Positions 36,045 through 45,637 of a DNA stretch of 64,000 bases are shown here, piece after piece. This DNA is from Suilimivivens sp963638365 (GTDB lineage Bacteria > Bacillota > Clostridia > Lachnospirales > Lachnospiraceae). Position 1 is the stretch's first letter; each line of letters begins with the position of its first letter. The position numbers and the translations under genes were made by a program. The DNA lies in NCBI GenBank assembly GCA_963638365.1, contig CAVHRK010000076.1:5425-69424 (forward strand), written 5' to 3'. The notes beneath the pieces are model-generated. The model worked only from the letters and a program-made list of their open reading frames with translations, had not been told where the DNA came from and did not search any database.

Positions 36045-37781
36045 TCAGGTCTCCTGGACGGGAGGTACGAATTGCTCAATTGCCTGACGAAGTCTCGGAT
36101 GATGAATGACAAAATGAATGGCCGGTGCATTTGCTTTGGAAATCATCGCCCACTCTCCCTCGTGAATGTGGATCTGCAGATTGTGAAAGGTCTGTGTTTT
36201 TACCTCTGTGAGGGTATAGGAGGAATGTTCCTTAGCATACTGTCTGGTCTGAGCCAGATGAAACCGGTATTCTTCATAGGTATAAGGGAGATCCTTTTCC
36301 ATAAAAATACCGGACAGTGGCATCAGCACAGGGTGCTGAACAAAGCTTTCTTCGGAAATTTCGGAGATTTCATCTTCGACAGTGGCATTTTCAAGAATCC
36401 GTTCCATGAGCTGCTTCTGCGAGGATGCATAAGAAAGAATTTTCTCCTTTTCCTGATCCGACAGTGAATGGCGGTTCAGGAATTGTTTTAGATCCTCTTC
36501 ATGTAAGGTATAAAGGGGAAGTGCGGATAAAATATTTCTGCGCTTCCCTTTTGTATGGGAATCGGAAAGCAGAAAGGCCTGCAGGGCATTGGCGTTATCA
36601 GCACGGTAAATATCCATAAGAGGGCTTGCGGAATGCAGCAGTTCTTCGGCACGGTTACGGTAATAGAGGATTTCCTCTTTTGATTTCGTCAGGTAATAGC
36701 GCCCGTTTTCCTGATGTCCCGCAATGGCTTCCCCGGAGAGTGCAGCTGCTCCGGATACCTTAAGAAGATGCAGAAAAATATGGTTTTGTGTGTCCTTCAG
36801 GTAATAGGGAGAAATCTGTCCGGTCATATACATTGGAATCCAGCTTTCGAGTCCAAGCATCATATCCTCAAAGGAACGATCCAGATTATGAATCTGATGC
36901 AGGTGAAGTCCTTTCTTTAACATCATGGCCATACCAAACATCCATTTCTTTGGAAATTCAGGATCTTTTGCCATTTCTCCCATAGGCATGTCACTGTACA
37001 TAATGACAGATGAAGTTGATTTGGATAATACGGTTGCTTTTAAGAAGTCGATTTCGCTTTCCATCATTTCAGTGAGCCCCAGATACGCTTTGGAGGTAGG
37101 AAACTGAAAGGGCATCAGCGGGGGGAGTTTCATTTCGTCAAAGTGAATGACCTTAATATATTCATTCAGATCAAAATGATCCAGTTCATTCAGAAATTTG
37201 GAAATACTGTTTTCGGGAGCTGTATGCTTTTCAAGAAGCCAGTACTGCAGCCGGGAGGAACGGGATGTGGTTTTGGATAATTCCGCTTTGCTGCAATTCA
37301 GAAGCTCCGCAAGAACGTCGATATCTTCCGGAGTATTGAACTGTGAGGCAATGTATTGGGAAACGGCAGCGGCAAATTTGAGCGGTTCTGAAGGCTGGCG
37401 CGTTCCGTTGCGGAAACGAAAAATGGTAGAGGTGTCATAACTGATTGACTGGCATAGGCGGGTAAGGTTGATATTGAGAACCGATACCAGTGTATTGAAG
37501 TTGATGCGAAGGTGTTCCTTGTCCGTGGTGCTTATATCGGTACTGGATAGGAAGTCTTCTTTTACAGCGTCCGGTGTAAGCTGACGGTTCTGTTTCCGGA
37601 AGGAAAGCTGCGCGATGGCATAGCAAAGCTGCCAAAGTGCATCCGAGTTCATTTCCGGAATCCGTTCCCCGGAACGGTAACGGCTGAGGGTTGCGGCGGA
37701 CAGTCCGGACAGCTCACACAGTTCTTTGGCTGTACAGGGTAAATTATTGATATATTCATTCAGCTTTTCGTTAAATTTCAT
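36045..37781 (-). CDS. large XRE-type regulator with two helix-turn-helix segments
   Basis: 578 residues. Residues of about 15–45 form an XRE helix-turn-helix (AKELCELSGLSAATLSRYRSGERIP). A second, similar one is seen near 97–130 (LNINLTRLCQSISYDTSTIFRFRNGTRQP). The remaining 440 residues have no recognised domain and include a GLESWIPMYMTGQISPYYLKD segment. There is no membrane segment. The start is placed at 37781, where the reading reaches MKFNEKLNEY behind AGAGGATC; the frame stays open to an ATG at 37874, but that lies upstream of the promoter. It converges on the zinc-ribbon gene and may control that locus. Its large C-terminal part may sense a ligand or another protein. Confidence 0.82.
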   Translation of the reverse strand: MKFNEKLNEYINNLPCTAKELCELSGLSAATLSRYRSGERIPEMNSDALWQLCYAIAQLSFRKQNRQLTPDAVKEDFLSSTDISTTDKEHLRINFNTLVSVLNINLTRLCQSISYDTSTIFRFRNGTRQPSEPLKFAAAVSQYIASQFNTPEDIDVLAELLNCSKAELSKTTSRSSRLQYWLLEKHTAPENSISKFLNELDHFDLNEYIKVIHFDEMKLPPLMPFQFPTSKAYLGLTEMMESEIDFLKATVLSKSTSSVIMYSDMPMGEMAKDPEFPKKWMFGMAMMLKKGLHLHQIHNLDRSFEDMMLGLESWIPMYMTGQISPYYLKDTQNHIFLHLLKVSGAAALSGEAIAGHQENGRYYLTKSKEEILYYRNRAEELLHSASPLMDIYRADNANALQAFLLSDSHTKGKRRNILSALPLYTLHEEDLKQFLNRHSLSDQEKEKILSYASSQKQLMERILENATVEDEISEISEESFVQHPVLMPLSGIFMEKDLPYTYEEYRFHLAQTRQYAKEHSSYTLTEVKTQTFHNLQIHIHEGEWAMISKANAPAIHFVIHHPRLRQAIEQFVPPVQET

Positions 37782-37821
37782 GATAGGATCCTCTTTGGTA
37801 TAAATAAAACTTTCTTGTTTC

Positions 37822-37850
37822 ATTATAATAAAAAAGAACGGATATGAAAA
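37822..37850 (-). promoter_or_regulatory. promoter of the XRE-type regulator
   Basis: Minus strand: TTTTCA (37850–37845), a 17-base spacer, and a perfect TATAAT (37827–37822), about 40 bases before the start codon. Confidence 0.55.
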
Positions 37851-37863
37851 GAAATAGTTATAC

Positions 37864-37877
37864 AGAACAAACATTCG
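37864..37877. promoter_or_regulatory. LexA (SOS) box of uvrBA
   Basis: AGAACAAACATTCG; read on the other strand it is CGAATGTTTGTTCT. It fits the Bacillus/Clostridium LexA consensus CGAACNNNNGTTCG with the same C-to-T change seen in the B. subtilis recA box. It lies about 33 bases upstream of the uvrB -10 and beside the divergent regulator promoter. Confidence 0.65.
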
Positions 37878-37906
37878 ATTTTGCTCTGTACTTTTTTAAA
37901 TGGGAA

Positions 37907-37915
37907 TGCTATAAT
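37907..37915 (+). promoter_or_regulatory. extended -10 promoter of uvrB
   Basis: TGCTATAAT, a perfect extended -10, 32 bases before the ATG at 37948. The -35 region (TGTACT, 17 bases upstream) is weak, as is common with extended -10 promoters. Confidence 0.65.
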
Positions 37916-37947
37916 GAGCCTCAGAGAAAACCAGGCGGGAGTATTTT

Positions 37948-39951
37948 ATGGATCATTTTAAGTTAGTATCAGAATATCAGCCCACCGGCGATCAGCCACA
38001 GGCGATTGCAGAGCTGGTGAAGGGATTTCAGGAAGGAAACCAGTTTGAAACGCTGCTGGGAGTGACCGGATCCGGTAAGACCTTTACCATGGCGAATGTA
38101 ATTGCTGCACTGAATAAGCCGACGCTGGTGATTGCACATAATAAAACATTAGCAGGGCAGTTGTATGGAGAATTCAAGGAATTCTTTCCGGAGAATGCGG
38201 TGGAGTATTTCGTATCCTATTACGATTACTATCAGCCGGAGGCGTATGTTCCTTCGTCGGATACCTATATTGCGAAGGATTCTTCCATTAATGATGAAAT
38301 TGATAAATTAAGGTTGTCAGCGACGGCATCTCTTTCTGAGAGAAAGGATGTTGTGGTGGTGGCAAGTGTATCCTGTATTTATGGTCTGGGTTCTCCGGAT
38401 GACTATCAGGATATGATGGTATCTCTGCGTCCGGGAATGAGTAAGGACCGGGATCAGGTCATTAAGGAATTGATTGATATCCGTTATGACCGCAACGACA
38501 TGGATCTGGAACGGAGTTGTTTCCGGGTCCGTGGTGATGTGCTTGAGATTTATCCGGCACAGGGCGGCGATTATCTGATCCGGGTAGAGTTTTTCGGAGA
38601 TGAAATCGACCGTATCACAGAGGTAGAGCCTTTGAGCGGTAAGGTGCATGCATCGCTGCAGCATATTACCATCTTCCCGGCATCACACTATGTCGTACCG
38701 CAGGAGAAGATTAATAAAGCCTGTGAAGCACTGGAGGAAGAACTGGAAGAGCGGGTACGCTTTTTCAAGAGTGAGGATAAGCTTCTGGAAGCACAGCGTA
38801 TCTCCGAAAGGACAAACTTTGACATCGAGATGCTGCGTGAGACCGGCTTCTGCTCGGGAATTGAGAACTATTCACGTCACTTAAACGGTATGCGGGAGGG
38901 CGAACCGCCACATACTCTGTTAGATTATTTCAAGGATGATTTTCTCATCATTATTGATGAGTCCCATATTACGATCCCGCAGATCGGGGCGATGTATGTC
39001 GGAGACCGTTCGAGGAAAACTACTCTTGTGGATTATGGTTTCCGTCTGCCATCGGCACTGGATAACCGGCCGCTGAACTTTGGAGAATTCGAGCAGCATA
39101 TTGACCAGATGCTGTTCGTATCCGCAACCCCTTCCACGTATGAGGAGGAGCATGAGCTGCTGCGGACGGAGCAGATTATCCGGCCGACGGGACTGTTGGA
39201 TCCGGAGATTTTCGTTCGTCCGGTAGAAGGGCAGATTGATGATCTGATTTCAGAGATCCGGAAGGAAACAGAGAAGCATAATAAGGTTCTGGTAACCACG
39301 CTCACGAAGCGGATGGCAGAGGATCTGACCGATTATATGAAGGATGTGGGAATCCGTGTGAAGTACCTGCATTCCGATATTGATACACTGGAACGGGCGC
39401 AGATCATCCGGGATATGCGTCTGGATGTCTTTGATGTGCTGGTTGGTATTAACCTTCTGCGTGAGGGATTGGATATTCCGGAGATCTCCCTTGTTGCGAT
39501 TCTCGATGCGGATAAGGAAGGCTTCCTGCGTTCTGAAACATCCCTGATTCAGACCGTGGGACGTGCTGCACGTAACGCAGAAGGACATGTTATCATGTAT
39601 GCCGATAATATGACGGATTCCATGAAGGCGGCAATCGAGGAGACCAGCCGACGCCGGGCCATCCAGCAGAAATATAACGAAGAACATCATATTACGCCGC
39701 AGACGATTAAGAAGGCAGTCCGCGACCTTATCAGTATCTCCAAGACAATTGCCAAAGAAGAGATCCAGTTTGAGAAGGATCCGGAATCCATGAGTGCCGA
39801 TGAATTGAAGAAGCTGATTGCCAAAGTGGAGAAGCAGATGCGAAAGGCAGCAGCTGATCTGAATTTTGAGGCGGCAGCTGAGCTCCGTGATAAGATGGTA
39901 GAGCTTAAGATGAAGCTTCAGGAGATCGAGAGAGAGAAGGAAAAGGAGTAA
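37948..39951 (+). CDS. uvrB: excinuclease ABC subunit B
   Basis: 667 residues, full length. It is the DNA-opening ATPase of nucleotide excision repair and loads UvrC after UvrA finds damage. Walker A GVTGSGKT is at residues 38–45. The beta-hairpin segment YYDYYQPEAYVP is at about 91–102, and the helicase motifs IIIDESH and QTVGRAARN follow. A C-terminal UVR motif (LIAKVEKQMRKAAADLNFEAA) binds UvrC. It is preceded by a LexA-like site, so SOS-induced, and is 4 bases from uvrA. Confidence 0.98.
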   Translation: MDHFKLVSEYQPTGDQPQAIAELVKGFQEGNQFETLLGVTGSGKTFTMANVIAALNKPTLVIAHNKTLAGQLYGEFKEFFPENAVEYFVSYYDYYQPEAYVPSSDTYIAKDSSINDEIDKLRLSATASLSERKDVVVVASVSCIYGLGSPDDYQDMMVSLRPGMSKDRDQVIKELIDIRYDRNDMDLERSCFRVRGDVLEIYPAQGGDYLIRVEFFGDEIDRITEVEPLSGKVHASLQHITIFPASHYVVPQEKINKACEALEEELEERVRFFKSEDKLLEAQRISERTNFDIEMLRETGFCSGIENYSRHLNGMREGEPPHTLLDYFKDDFLIIIDESHITIPQIGAMYVGDRSRKTTLVDYGFRLPSALDNRPLNFGEFEQHIDQMLFVSATPSTYEEEHELLRTEQIIRPTGLLDPEIFVRPVEGQIDDLISEIRKETEKHNKVLVTTLTKRMAEDLTDYMKDVGIRVKYLHSDIDTLERAQIIRDMRLDVFDVLVGINLLREGLDIPEISLVAILDADKEGFLRSETSLIQTVGRAARNAEGHVIMYADNMTDSMKAAIEETSRRRAIQQKYNEEHHITPQTIKKAVRDLISISKTIAKEEIQFEKDPESMSADELKKLIAKVEKQMRKAAADLNFEAAAELRDKMVELKMKLQEIEREKEKE

Positions 39952-39955
39952 AATT

Positions 39956-42862
39956 ATGAGTATCAAGTTATCCGACCAGCATGTGCCGGTTGCTAAGATG
40001 CGCCCGCGTGAATACATTAAAATCCGGGGGGCAGCAGAGCATAATCTGAAAAATATCGATGTGGATATCCCGAGAAATGAACTGGTAGTTCTGACGGGAC
40101 TGTCAGGTTCCGGTAAATCCTCTCTGGCATTTGACACAATTTATGCAGAAGGACAGAGACGTTACATGGAGTCCCTGTCTTCTTATGCCCGTCAGTTCTT
40201 AGGACAGATGGAAAAGCCGAATGTAGAGAAGATTGAGGGATTGTCACCCGCCATTTCCATTGACCAGAAATCAACCAACCGTAACCCGAGATCTACCGTT
40301 GGAACCGTAACGGAGATCTATGATTATTTCCGTTTGTTATATGCCAGAATCGGTATTCCACACTGCCCGAACTGCGGGAAAGAAATCTGTAAGCAGACCG
40401 TGGATCAGATGGTGGATCAGATTATGGAGCTTCCGGAAGGAACGAAGATCCAGCTTCTGGCACCGGTTGTCCGCGGAAGGAAGGGCGAACATGCGAAGGT
40501 CTTCGAACGCGCGAAACGAAGCGGTTATGTACGTGTCCGTGTAGATGGCAATATGTATGAACTGTCAGAGGATATTTCTCTGGACAAGAACATCAAGCAT
40601 AATATTGAAATTGTCGTAGACCGTCTGGTGATCAAGCCGGAGATTGAACGCCGACTTACCGATTCCATTGAGAATGTCCTGGCATTGGCCGAGGGACTTC
40701 TGATGGTAGACGTGATTGGTGGGGAAACCATCAATTTCAGCCAGAGCTTTTCCTGTCCGGATTGTGGAATCAGTATTTCAGAGATTGAGCCGAGAAGCTT
40801 TTCCTTCAATAATCCGTTCGGCGCCTGTCCGGTCTGCTTTGGTCTTGGATATAAGATGGAGTTTGATCCGGAACTGATGATTCCGGATAAGAAGCTGAGT
40901 ATAAATGAAGGTGCCATCCAGGTTATGGGCTGGCAGTCGAGTAAGGATGAGGGAAGCTTTACCAATGCGGTTCTGCGCGCACTTTCGAAGGAGTATAAGT
41001 TCAGTCTGGATACCCCGGTTGAGAAGCTGCCCAAAGGTGTTTATGACATGCTGATTTACGGAACGAACGGCAGGGAAGTGAAGGTGCATTATAAGGGACA
41101 GCGTGGAGAAGGAATCTATCCGATTGTTTTTGAAGGAATTATTAAGAATACCGAGAAGCGGTACCGTGAAACGGGTTCGGATATTATGAAGCAGGAATAT
41201 GAAACCTTTATGCGCATTACACCGTGTAAGGAATGTAACGGAATGCGTCTTAAGAAGGAATCCTTAAGCGTGACGGTGTGTGGTAAGAATATTTATGAGA
41301 TTACCTCCATGCCGACCTGTGATCTGAATGAGTTTTTGCAGAATATGGAGCTTACCGCGCAGCAGCAGATCATTGGAAAACAGGTATTGAAGGAGATTAA
41401 GGCGAGAGTCGGATTCCTTGTGGATGTCGGCCTGGATTACCTGTCGCTTTCGAGGGCAACGGGAACCCTGTCCGGAGGGGAAGCACAGCGTATCCGTCTG
41501 GCAACACAGATTGGTTCCGGACTTGTGGGTGTGTGCTATATTCTCGATGAGCCGAGCATTGGCCTTCATCAGAAGGATAACGATAAGCTGTTAAATACCC
41601 TGAAGAATTTAAGAGATCTTGGTAACACGCTGATTGTGGTAGAACATGATGAGGATACCATGCTGGAAGCCGATGACATTGTGGATATCGGCCCCGGTGC
41701 CGGATCCCATGGTGGAGAAGTGGTGGCACATGGAACGGCCGAAGAGATCATGAAGATTGAAGGTTCACTGACCGGTCAGTATTTAAGCGGCAGAATGCAG
41801 ATCCCGGTTCCACAGACACGCCGTAAGCCGAAGGACTGGCTTAAGATCACCGGTGCGCAGGAAAATAACTTAAAGAACATTGATGTGAAGATCCCGTTGG
41901 GGGTATTTACCTGTGTTACGGGCGTATCCGGATCCGGCAAGAGCTCTCTGGTAAATGAGATTTTGTATAAGACACTGGCACGGGAACTGAACCGTGCGAG
42001 AACCATTCCAGGTAAACATAAGAATATTACAGGAATTAAAAAGCTGGATAAGGTGATTGACATTGACCAGTCGCCGATCGGACGTACGCCACGTTCCAAT
42101 CCGGCAACCTATACCGGAGTTTTCGATCAGATCCGTGACCTGTTTGCGGGAACACCGGATGCCAAAGCCCGCGGTTATAAGAAGGGACGTTTCAGCTTTA
42201 ATGTCAAGGGCGGCCGCTGCGAAAACTGTGGGGGTGACGGTATTATCAAGATTGAAATGCATTTCCTTCCGGATGTGTATGTACCGTGTGAAGTCTGTGG
42301 CGGTAAGCGGTATAACCGTGAAACCCTGGAAGTGAAATATAAAGGGAAGAATATCTATGATATTCTGGATATGACCGTGGAAGAGGCCGTGCCGTTCTTT
42401 GAAAATGTGCCGTCGATCCGTAATAAGATCGAAACCCTGAATGATGTCGGACTTTCCTATATTAAACTGGGACAGCCTTCCACGACATTATCCGGCGGGG
42501 AAGCACAGAGGATCAAGCTGGCAACGGAATTGAGCCGGAGAAGTACCGGAAATACCATTTATATTCTGGATGAGCCGACAACCGGACTTCACTTCGCAGA
42601 TGTGCACAAGCTGGTAGAGATTCTGCAGCGTCTGACTGATAACGGAAATACGGTTGTCGTGATAGAGCATAATCTTGATGTCATTAAGACGGCAGATTAT
42701 ATTATTGACATGGGACCGGATGGTGGTGATCGTGGTGGAACGGTTGTAACCTGTGGCACGCCGGAGGAGGTTGCAGAACATCCGACGTCTTATACTGGAA
42801 AATATGTGAAGAAAATGCTGGCAAGATATAAAGAAAATGTGGAGAAATACCGAAATAAATAA
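39956..42862 (+). CDS. uvrA: excinuclease ABC subunit A
   Basis: 968 residues, a double ABC ATPase that recognises bulky DNA damage with UvrB. The first Walker A GLSGSGKSS is at residues 48–56 and the second GVSGSGKSS is at about 659–667. Signature motifs LSGGEAQR occur twice, and zinc-finger pairs CPNCG, CPDCG/CPVC and CENCGG with CEVCGG are visible. A 17-residue N-terminal extension precedes the usual start region. AAGGAG sits in the end of uvrB. Confidence 0.98.
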   Translation: MSIKLSDQHVPVAKMRPREYIKIRGAAEHNLKNIDVDIPRNELVVLTGLSGSGKSSLAFDTIYAEGQRRYMESLSSYARQFLGQMEKPNVEKIEGLSPAISIDQKSTNRNPRSTVGTVTEIYDYFRLLYARIGIPHCPNCGKEICKQTVDQMVDQIMELPEGTKIQLLAPVVRGRKGEHAKVFERAKRSGYVRVRVDGNMYELSEDISLDKNIKHNIEIVVDRLVIKPEIERRLTDSIENVLALAEGLLMVDVIGGETINFSQSFSCPDCGISISEIEPRSFSFNNPFGACPVCFGLGYKMEFDPELMIPDKKLSINEGAIQVMGWQSSKDEGSFTNAVLRALSKEYKFSLDTPVEKLPKGVYDMLIYGTNGREVKVHYKGQRGEGIYPIVFEGIIKNTEKRYRETGSDIMKQEYETFMRITPCKECNGMRLKKESLSVTVCGKNIYEITSMPTCDLNEFLQNMELTAQQQIIGKQVLKEIKARVGFLVDVGLDYLSLSRATGTLSGGEAQRIRLATQIGSGLVGVCYILDEPSIGLHQKDNDKLLNTLKNLRDLGNTLIVVEHDEDTMLEADDIVDIGPGAGSHGGEVVAHGTAEEIMKIEGSLTGQYLSGRMQIPVPQTRRKPKDWLKITGAQENNLKNIDVKIPLGVFTCVTGVSGSGKSSLVNEILYKTLARELNRARTIPGKHKNITGIKKLDKVIDIDQSPIGRTPRSNPATYTGVFDQIRDLFAGTPDAKARGYKKGRFSFNVKGGRCENCGGDGIIKIEMHFLPDVYVPCEVCGGKRYNRETLEVKYKGKNIYDILDMTVEEAVPFFENVPSIRNKIETLNDVGLSYIKLGQPSTTLSGGEAQRIKLATELSRRSTGNTIYILDEPTTGLHFADVHKLVEILQRLTDNGNTVVVIEHNLDVIKTADYIIDMGPDGGDRGGTVVTCGTPEEVAEHPTSYTGKYVKKMLARYKENVEKYRNK

Positions 42863-42879
42863 AAATTCACGAAATCCCT

Positions 42880-42907
42880 TTGAAAATATTATGGTATGGG
42901 TTATAAT
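42880..42907 (+). promoter_or_regulatory. promoter of mbl and the flagellar rod genes
   Basis: TTGAAA (42880–42885), a 16-base spacer, and perfect TATAAT (42902–42907). This is an ordinary housekeeping-type promoter rather than a sigma-D flagellar one. Confidence 0.7.
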
Positions 42908-42943
42908 ATTTATTAATTATGCTGTGAGAATAGAAAGGGGTAC

Positions 42944-43942
42944 ATGAAAATGCAGTACACAGATATCGGTATTGATTTAGGAACAGCAAGTATTCTTGTT
43001 TACATCAGAGGAAGAGGAGTTGTCCTTAAGGAGCCCTCTGTTGTGGCTTTTGATAGAGATACAGATAAGATTATGGCAATCGGTGAGGATGCCAGACTGA
43101 TGCTTGGAAGAACACCGGGCAATATTATTGCTGTACGCCCTCTGCGTCAGGGTGTTATTTCTGATTACCGCGTAACGGAACAGATGATGAAATATTTCAT
43201 TCAGAAGGCAATAGGACGGAAGACATTCCGGAAACCCCGTATTGCAGTCTGCGTACCGAGCGGCGTTACCCAGGTGGAGCGGAAGGCCGTTGAAGATGCG
43301 ACTCTTCAGGCCGGTGCACGTGAAGTATCCATTATCGAAGAGCCGATTGCAGCAGCGATTGGTGCGGGAATTGATATTTCCAAGCCCTGCGGGAATATGA
43401 TTGTGGATATCGGTGGCGGTACTTCTGATATTGCAGTCATCTCTCTGGGTGGCACCGTTGTCAGTGCATCGATTAAGATAGCAGGTGATGATTTTGACGA
43501 GGCACTTGTCCGTTACATGCGTAAGAAACACAATTTATTGATTGGTGAAAGAACCGCAGAGGACATTAAGATTAAGATTGGTTCCGCCTATAAACGTGCG
43601 GAAGTGGATTATATGGACGTTCGTGGACGTAATCTGGTAACCGGTCTGCCGAAGACCATTACCGTGTCCTCCGAAGAAACCGAGGAAGCACTTCGTGAGG
43701 CAACTTCACAGATTATCGAAACGATCCACAGCGTTTTGGAGAAGACTCCTCCGGAGCTGGCAGCCGATATTGCAGACCGTGGTATTGTTCTAACCGGTGG
43801 TGGTTCTCTGCTCCGCGGCCTTGAAGACCTCATTGCAGAGAAGACCGGAATCAATACGATGACCGCAGAGGATCCGATGACTGCAGTAGCAATCGGAACC
43901 GGTAAGTATGTTGAATTTTTAGCAGGTTATAAAGAAGATTAA
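42944..43942 (+). CDS. mbl: MreB/Mbl-type rod-shape actin homologue
   Basis: 332 residues with the actin-fold ATPase motifs: IGIDLGTASI at the start, DIGGGTSDIAVI near residue 150, and VLTGGGSLLRGL near 280. It forms membrane-bound filaments that guide lateral wall synthesis. The place directly before two flagellar rod genes matches the mbl–flhO–flhP order of Bacillus, which is why mbl is preferred over mreB. There is a second ATG at 42950; the spacing from AAAGGGG (42934–42940) would favour it, giving 330 residues. Confidence 0.9.
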   Translation: MKMQYTDIGIDLGTASILVYIRGRGVVLKEPSVVAFDRDTDKIMAIGEDARLMLGRTPGNIIAVRPLRQGVISDYRVTEQMMKYFIQKAIGRKTFRKPRIAVCVPSGVTQVERKAVEDATLQAGAREVSIIEEPIAAAIGAGIDISKPCGNMIVDIGGGTSDIAVISLGGTVVSASIKIAGDDFDEALVRYMRKKHNLLIGERTAEDIKIKIGSAYKRAEVDYMDVRGRNLVTGLPKTITVSSEETEEALREATSQIIETIHSVLEKTPPELAADIADRGIVLTGGGSLLRGLEDLIAEKTGINTMTAEDPMTAVAIGTGKYVEFLAGYKED

Positions 43943-43945
43943 AGA

Positions 43946-43970
43946 TAACTGAGAAGGTACTGAACAGTTA
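43946..43970 (+). repeat. 25-nt hairpin element, copy 1
   Basis: TAACTG and CAGTTA arms enclose a 13-base loop containing AAGGTACTGAA. A copy of the same length with 22 of 25 identical bases lies at 50902–50926. Both sit just upstream of a gene. Confidence 0.6.
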
Positions 43971-43988
43971 TGATTAAGGGAGAACAGA

Positions 43989-44765
43989 ATGGTTAAAGGC
44001 TTGTATACTGCCTACACGGGCATGATCAATCAGGAACACAGAATGGATGTACTGACCAACAATCTGGCCAACGCGGATACCAACGGATATAAGAAGGAAG
44101 GGGCTACGGCACAGTCTTTCGATTCGATTCTTGCGTACAAGATCAAGGATAACTCTGAAGGATATCGTCTGGCGAAGAGAACCGGTGTGCATAATCCGGG
44201 TGTAAAGATTGGTGAAGGTTATACAGACTTTTCCCAGGGACCTTTAAAAACAACGGAGAATCCTTACGATCTGGCGTTGACCGATAAGGGATTCTTTGCA
44301 GTGGAATTTACCAATAAGCAGGGGGATACCTCTGTGAAATATACCAGAGATGGTAACTTTACCCTGAATGAATCCGGAGAACTGGTGACTCAGGATGGTG
44401 ACCGTGTCCTTGGAACGAATGGACAGCCGGTGAAGATTGATCCACTGAAGGACACCCAGATCAATGTACAAGGTCAGGTCATTCAGGATGGCAGAGTCGT
44501 AGCGACGATTCAGGTTACGGACTTTGAGGATTATAATTATCTGCAGCGTTATGGCGAGAATTACTTTGAACCGATTGACGGTGCAACCGAAAAGGATGCC
44601 ACAGCGAAGGTATATGCCGGATATCTGGAAACTTCGAATATTTCTGTGGTGACGGAAATGGTAAATATGATTACGGTTTCCAGAGCATATGAGACGAATC
44701 AGAAGGTCATTACTACATATGACGGAACGCTTGATATTGCAGCCAACCAGCTTGGCAAAGTATAG
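43989..44765 (+). CDS. flhO: flagellar basal-body rod protein, FlgF/FlhO-like
   Basis: 258 residues. The N-terminus GLYTAYTGMINQEHRMDVLTNNLANADT and the C-terminal EMVNMITVSRAYETNQKVITTYD coiled segments are the typical axial-protein ends. The middle holds the FlgE/F/G domain (YTRDGNFTLNESGELVTQDG). There is no cleavable signal because the flagellar export apparatus secretes it. It builds the proximal/distal rod with the next product. AAGGGAG precedes the ATG. Confidence 0.93.
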   Translation: MVKGLYTAYTGMINQEHRMDVLTNNLANADTNGYKKEGATAQSFDSILAYKIKDNSEGYRLAKRTGVHNPGVKIGEGYTDFSQGPLKTTENPYDLALTDKGFFAVEFTNKQGDTSVKYTRDGNFTLNESGELVTQDGDRVLGTNGQPVKIDPLKDTQINVQGQVIQDGRVVATIQVTDFEDYNYLQRYGENYFEPIDGATEKDATAKVYAGYLETSNISVVTEMVNMITVSRAYETNQKVITTYDGTLDIAANQLGKV

Positions 44766-44778
44766 GAGGTAGCAGGAC

Positions 44779-45597
44779 ATGGTTAGAAGTTTATGGACAG
44801 CAGCAACAGGTATGAATGCACAGCAGACGAATGTGGATACCATTGCCAATAATCTTGCCAATGTAAATACAATGGGATATAAGACACAGGCTGCACAGTT
44901 CAAGACCCTGTTATATCAGACACTTCAGACGGCAACCACTACGGCGAATGGAGATCCGAAGCCGACCAGCTCCCAGGTGGGACTTGGTGTGCGGAATTCC
45001 TCAATTAATTCCATTTTTACACAGGGCAGCTTACTGGATTCCGCCAGTGATACCTCTTTTGCAATCGAGGGAGATGGCTTCTTTGCAATCCGTGGAGAAG
45101 ACGGCAATACATACTATACCAGAAACGGTGACTTTACCTGGGCAACGAACGGAGCTAACGGGATGATGCTGACAACGACAGACGGACTGCCGGTTCTGGA
45201 TTCCTCAGGAAGAGCCATTACTTTAAGCAACAATTATGTAACAAGCAGAATTACCATTACCGGAGACGGAAGAATCTGTTATCCGGATGCCAATAATAAT
45301 CCGCAGCCAATCGGCATGCAGATTGGTATGTTTCAGTTTAACAATCCAGGAGGCTTGGAACGACAGGGTGACAGCTTATGGGCAGTAACCGGAGCCAGCG
45401 GTCAGGCATTAAACGAAGCAACCAATAACGCTCTTAAGAAGAGTAAGATGGTACAGGGATATCTGGAAGGCTCCAATGTGCAGGTTGCTACCGAAATGGT
45501 CAACTTAATTGTGGCACAGCGTGCTTATGAAATGAACTCCAAGGCAATTACAACAACCGATGAAATGATGCAGACAGCCAACAATCTTAAGAGATAA
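44779..45597 (+). CDS. flhP: flagellar distal rod protein, FlgG/FlhP-like
   Basis: 272 residues. It is a paralogue of the previous gene with MVRSLWTAATGMNAQQTNVDTIANNLANVNT at its start (axial motif) and EMVNLIVAQRAYEMNSKAITTTDEMM at its end. FAIEGDGFFAI and YTRNGDFTW mark the core domain. It starts 13 bases after the FlgF-like gene with AGGAGGTAGC. It probably assembles as the distal rod under the hook. Confidence 0.94.
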   Translation: MVRSLWTAATGMNAQQTNVDTIANNLANVNTMGYKTQAAQFKTLLYQTLQTATTTANGDPKPTSSQVGLGVRNSSINSIFTQGSLLDSASDTSFAIEGDGFFAIRGEDGNTYYTRNGDFTWATNGANGMMLTTTDGLPVLDSSGRAITLSNNYVTSRITITGDGRICYPDANNNPQPIGMQIGMFQFNNPGGLERQGDSLWAVTGASGQALNEATNNALKKSKMVQGYLEGSNVQVATEMVNLIVAQRAYEMNSKAITTTDEMMQTANNLKR

Positions 45598-45637
45598 TCT
45601 TTAGGGTACAGCGTCGATGCAGGATCGGAGGATGAAG

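Noticed and set aside
42863..42943. Riboswitch or sigma-D flagellar promoter before mbl
   Set aside because: Only a plain TTGAAA/TATAAT promoter is visible; the region is too short for a known riboswitch.
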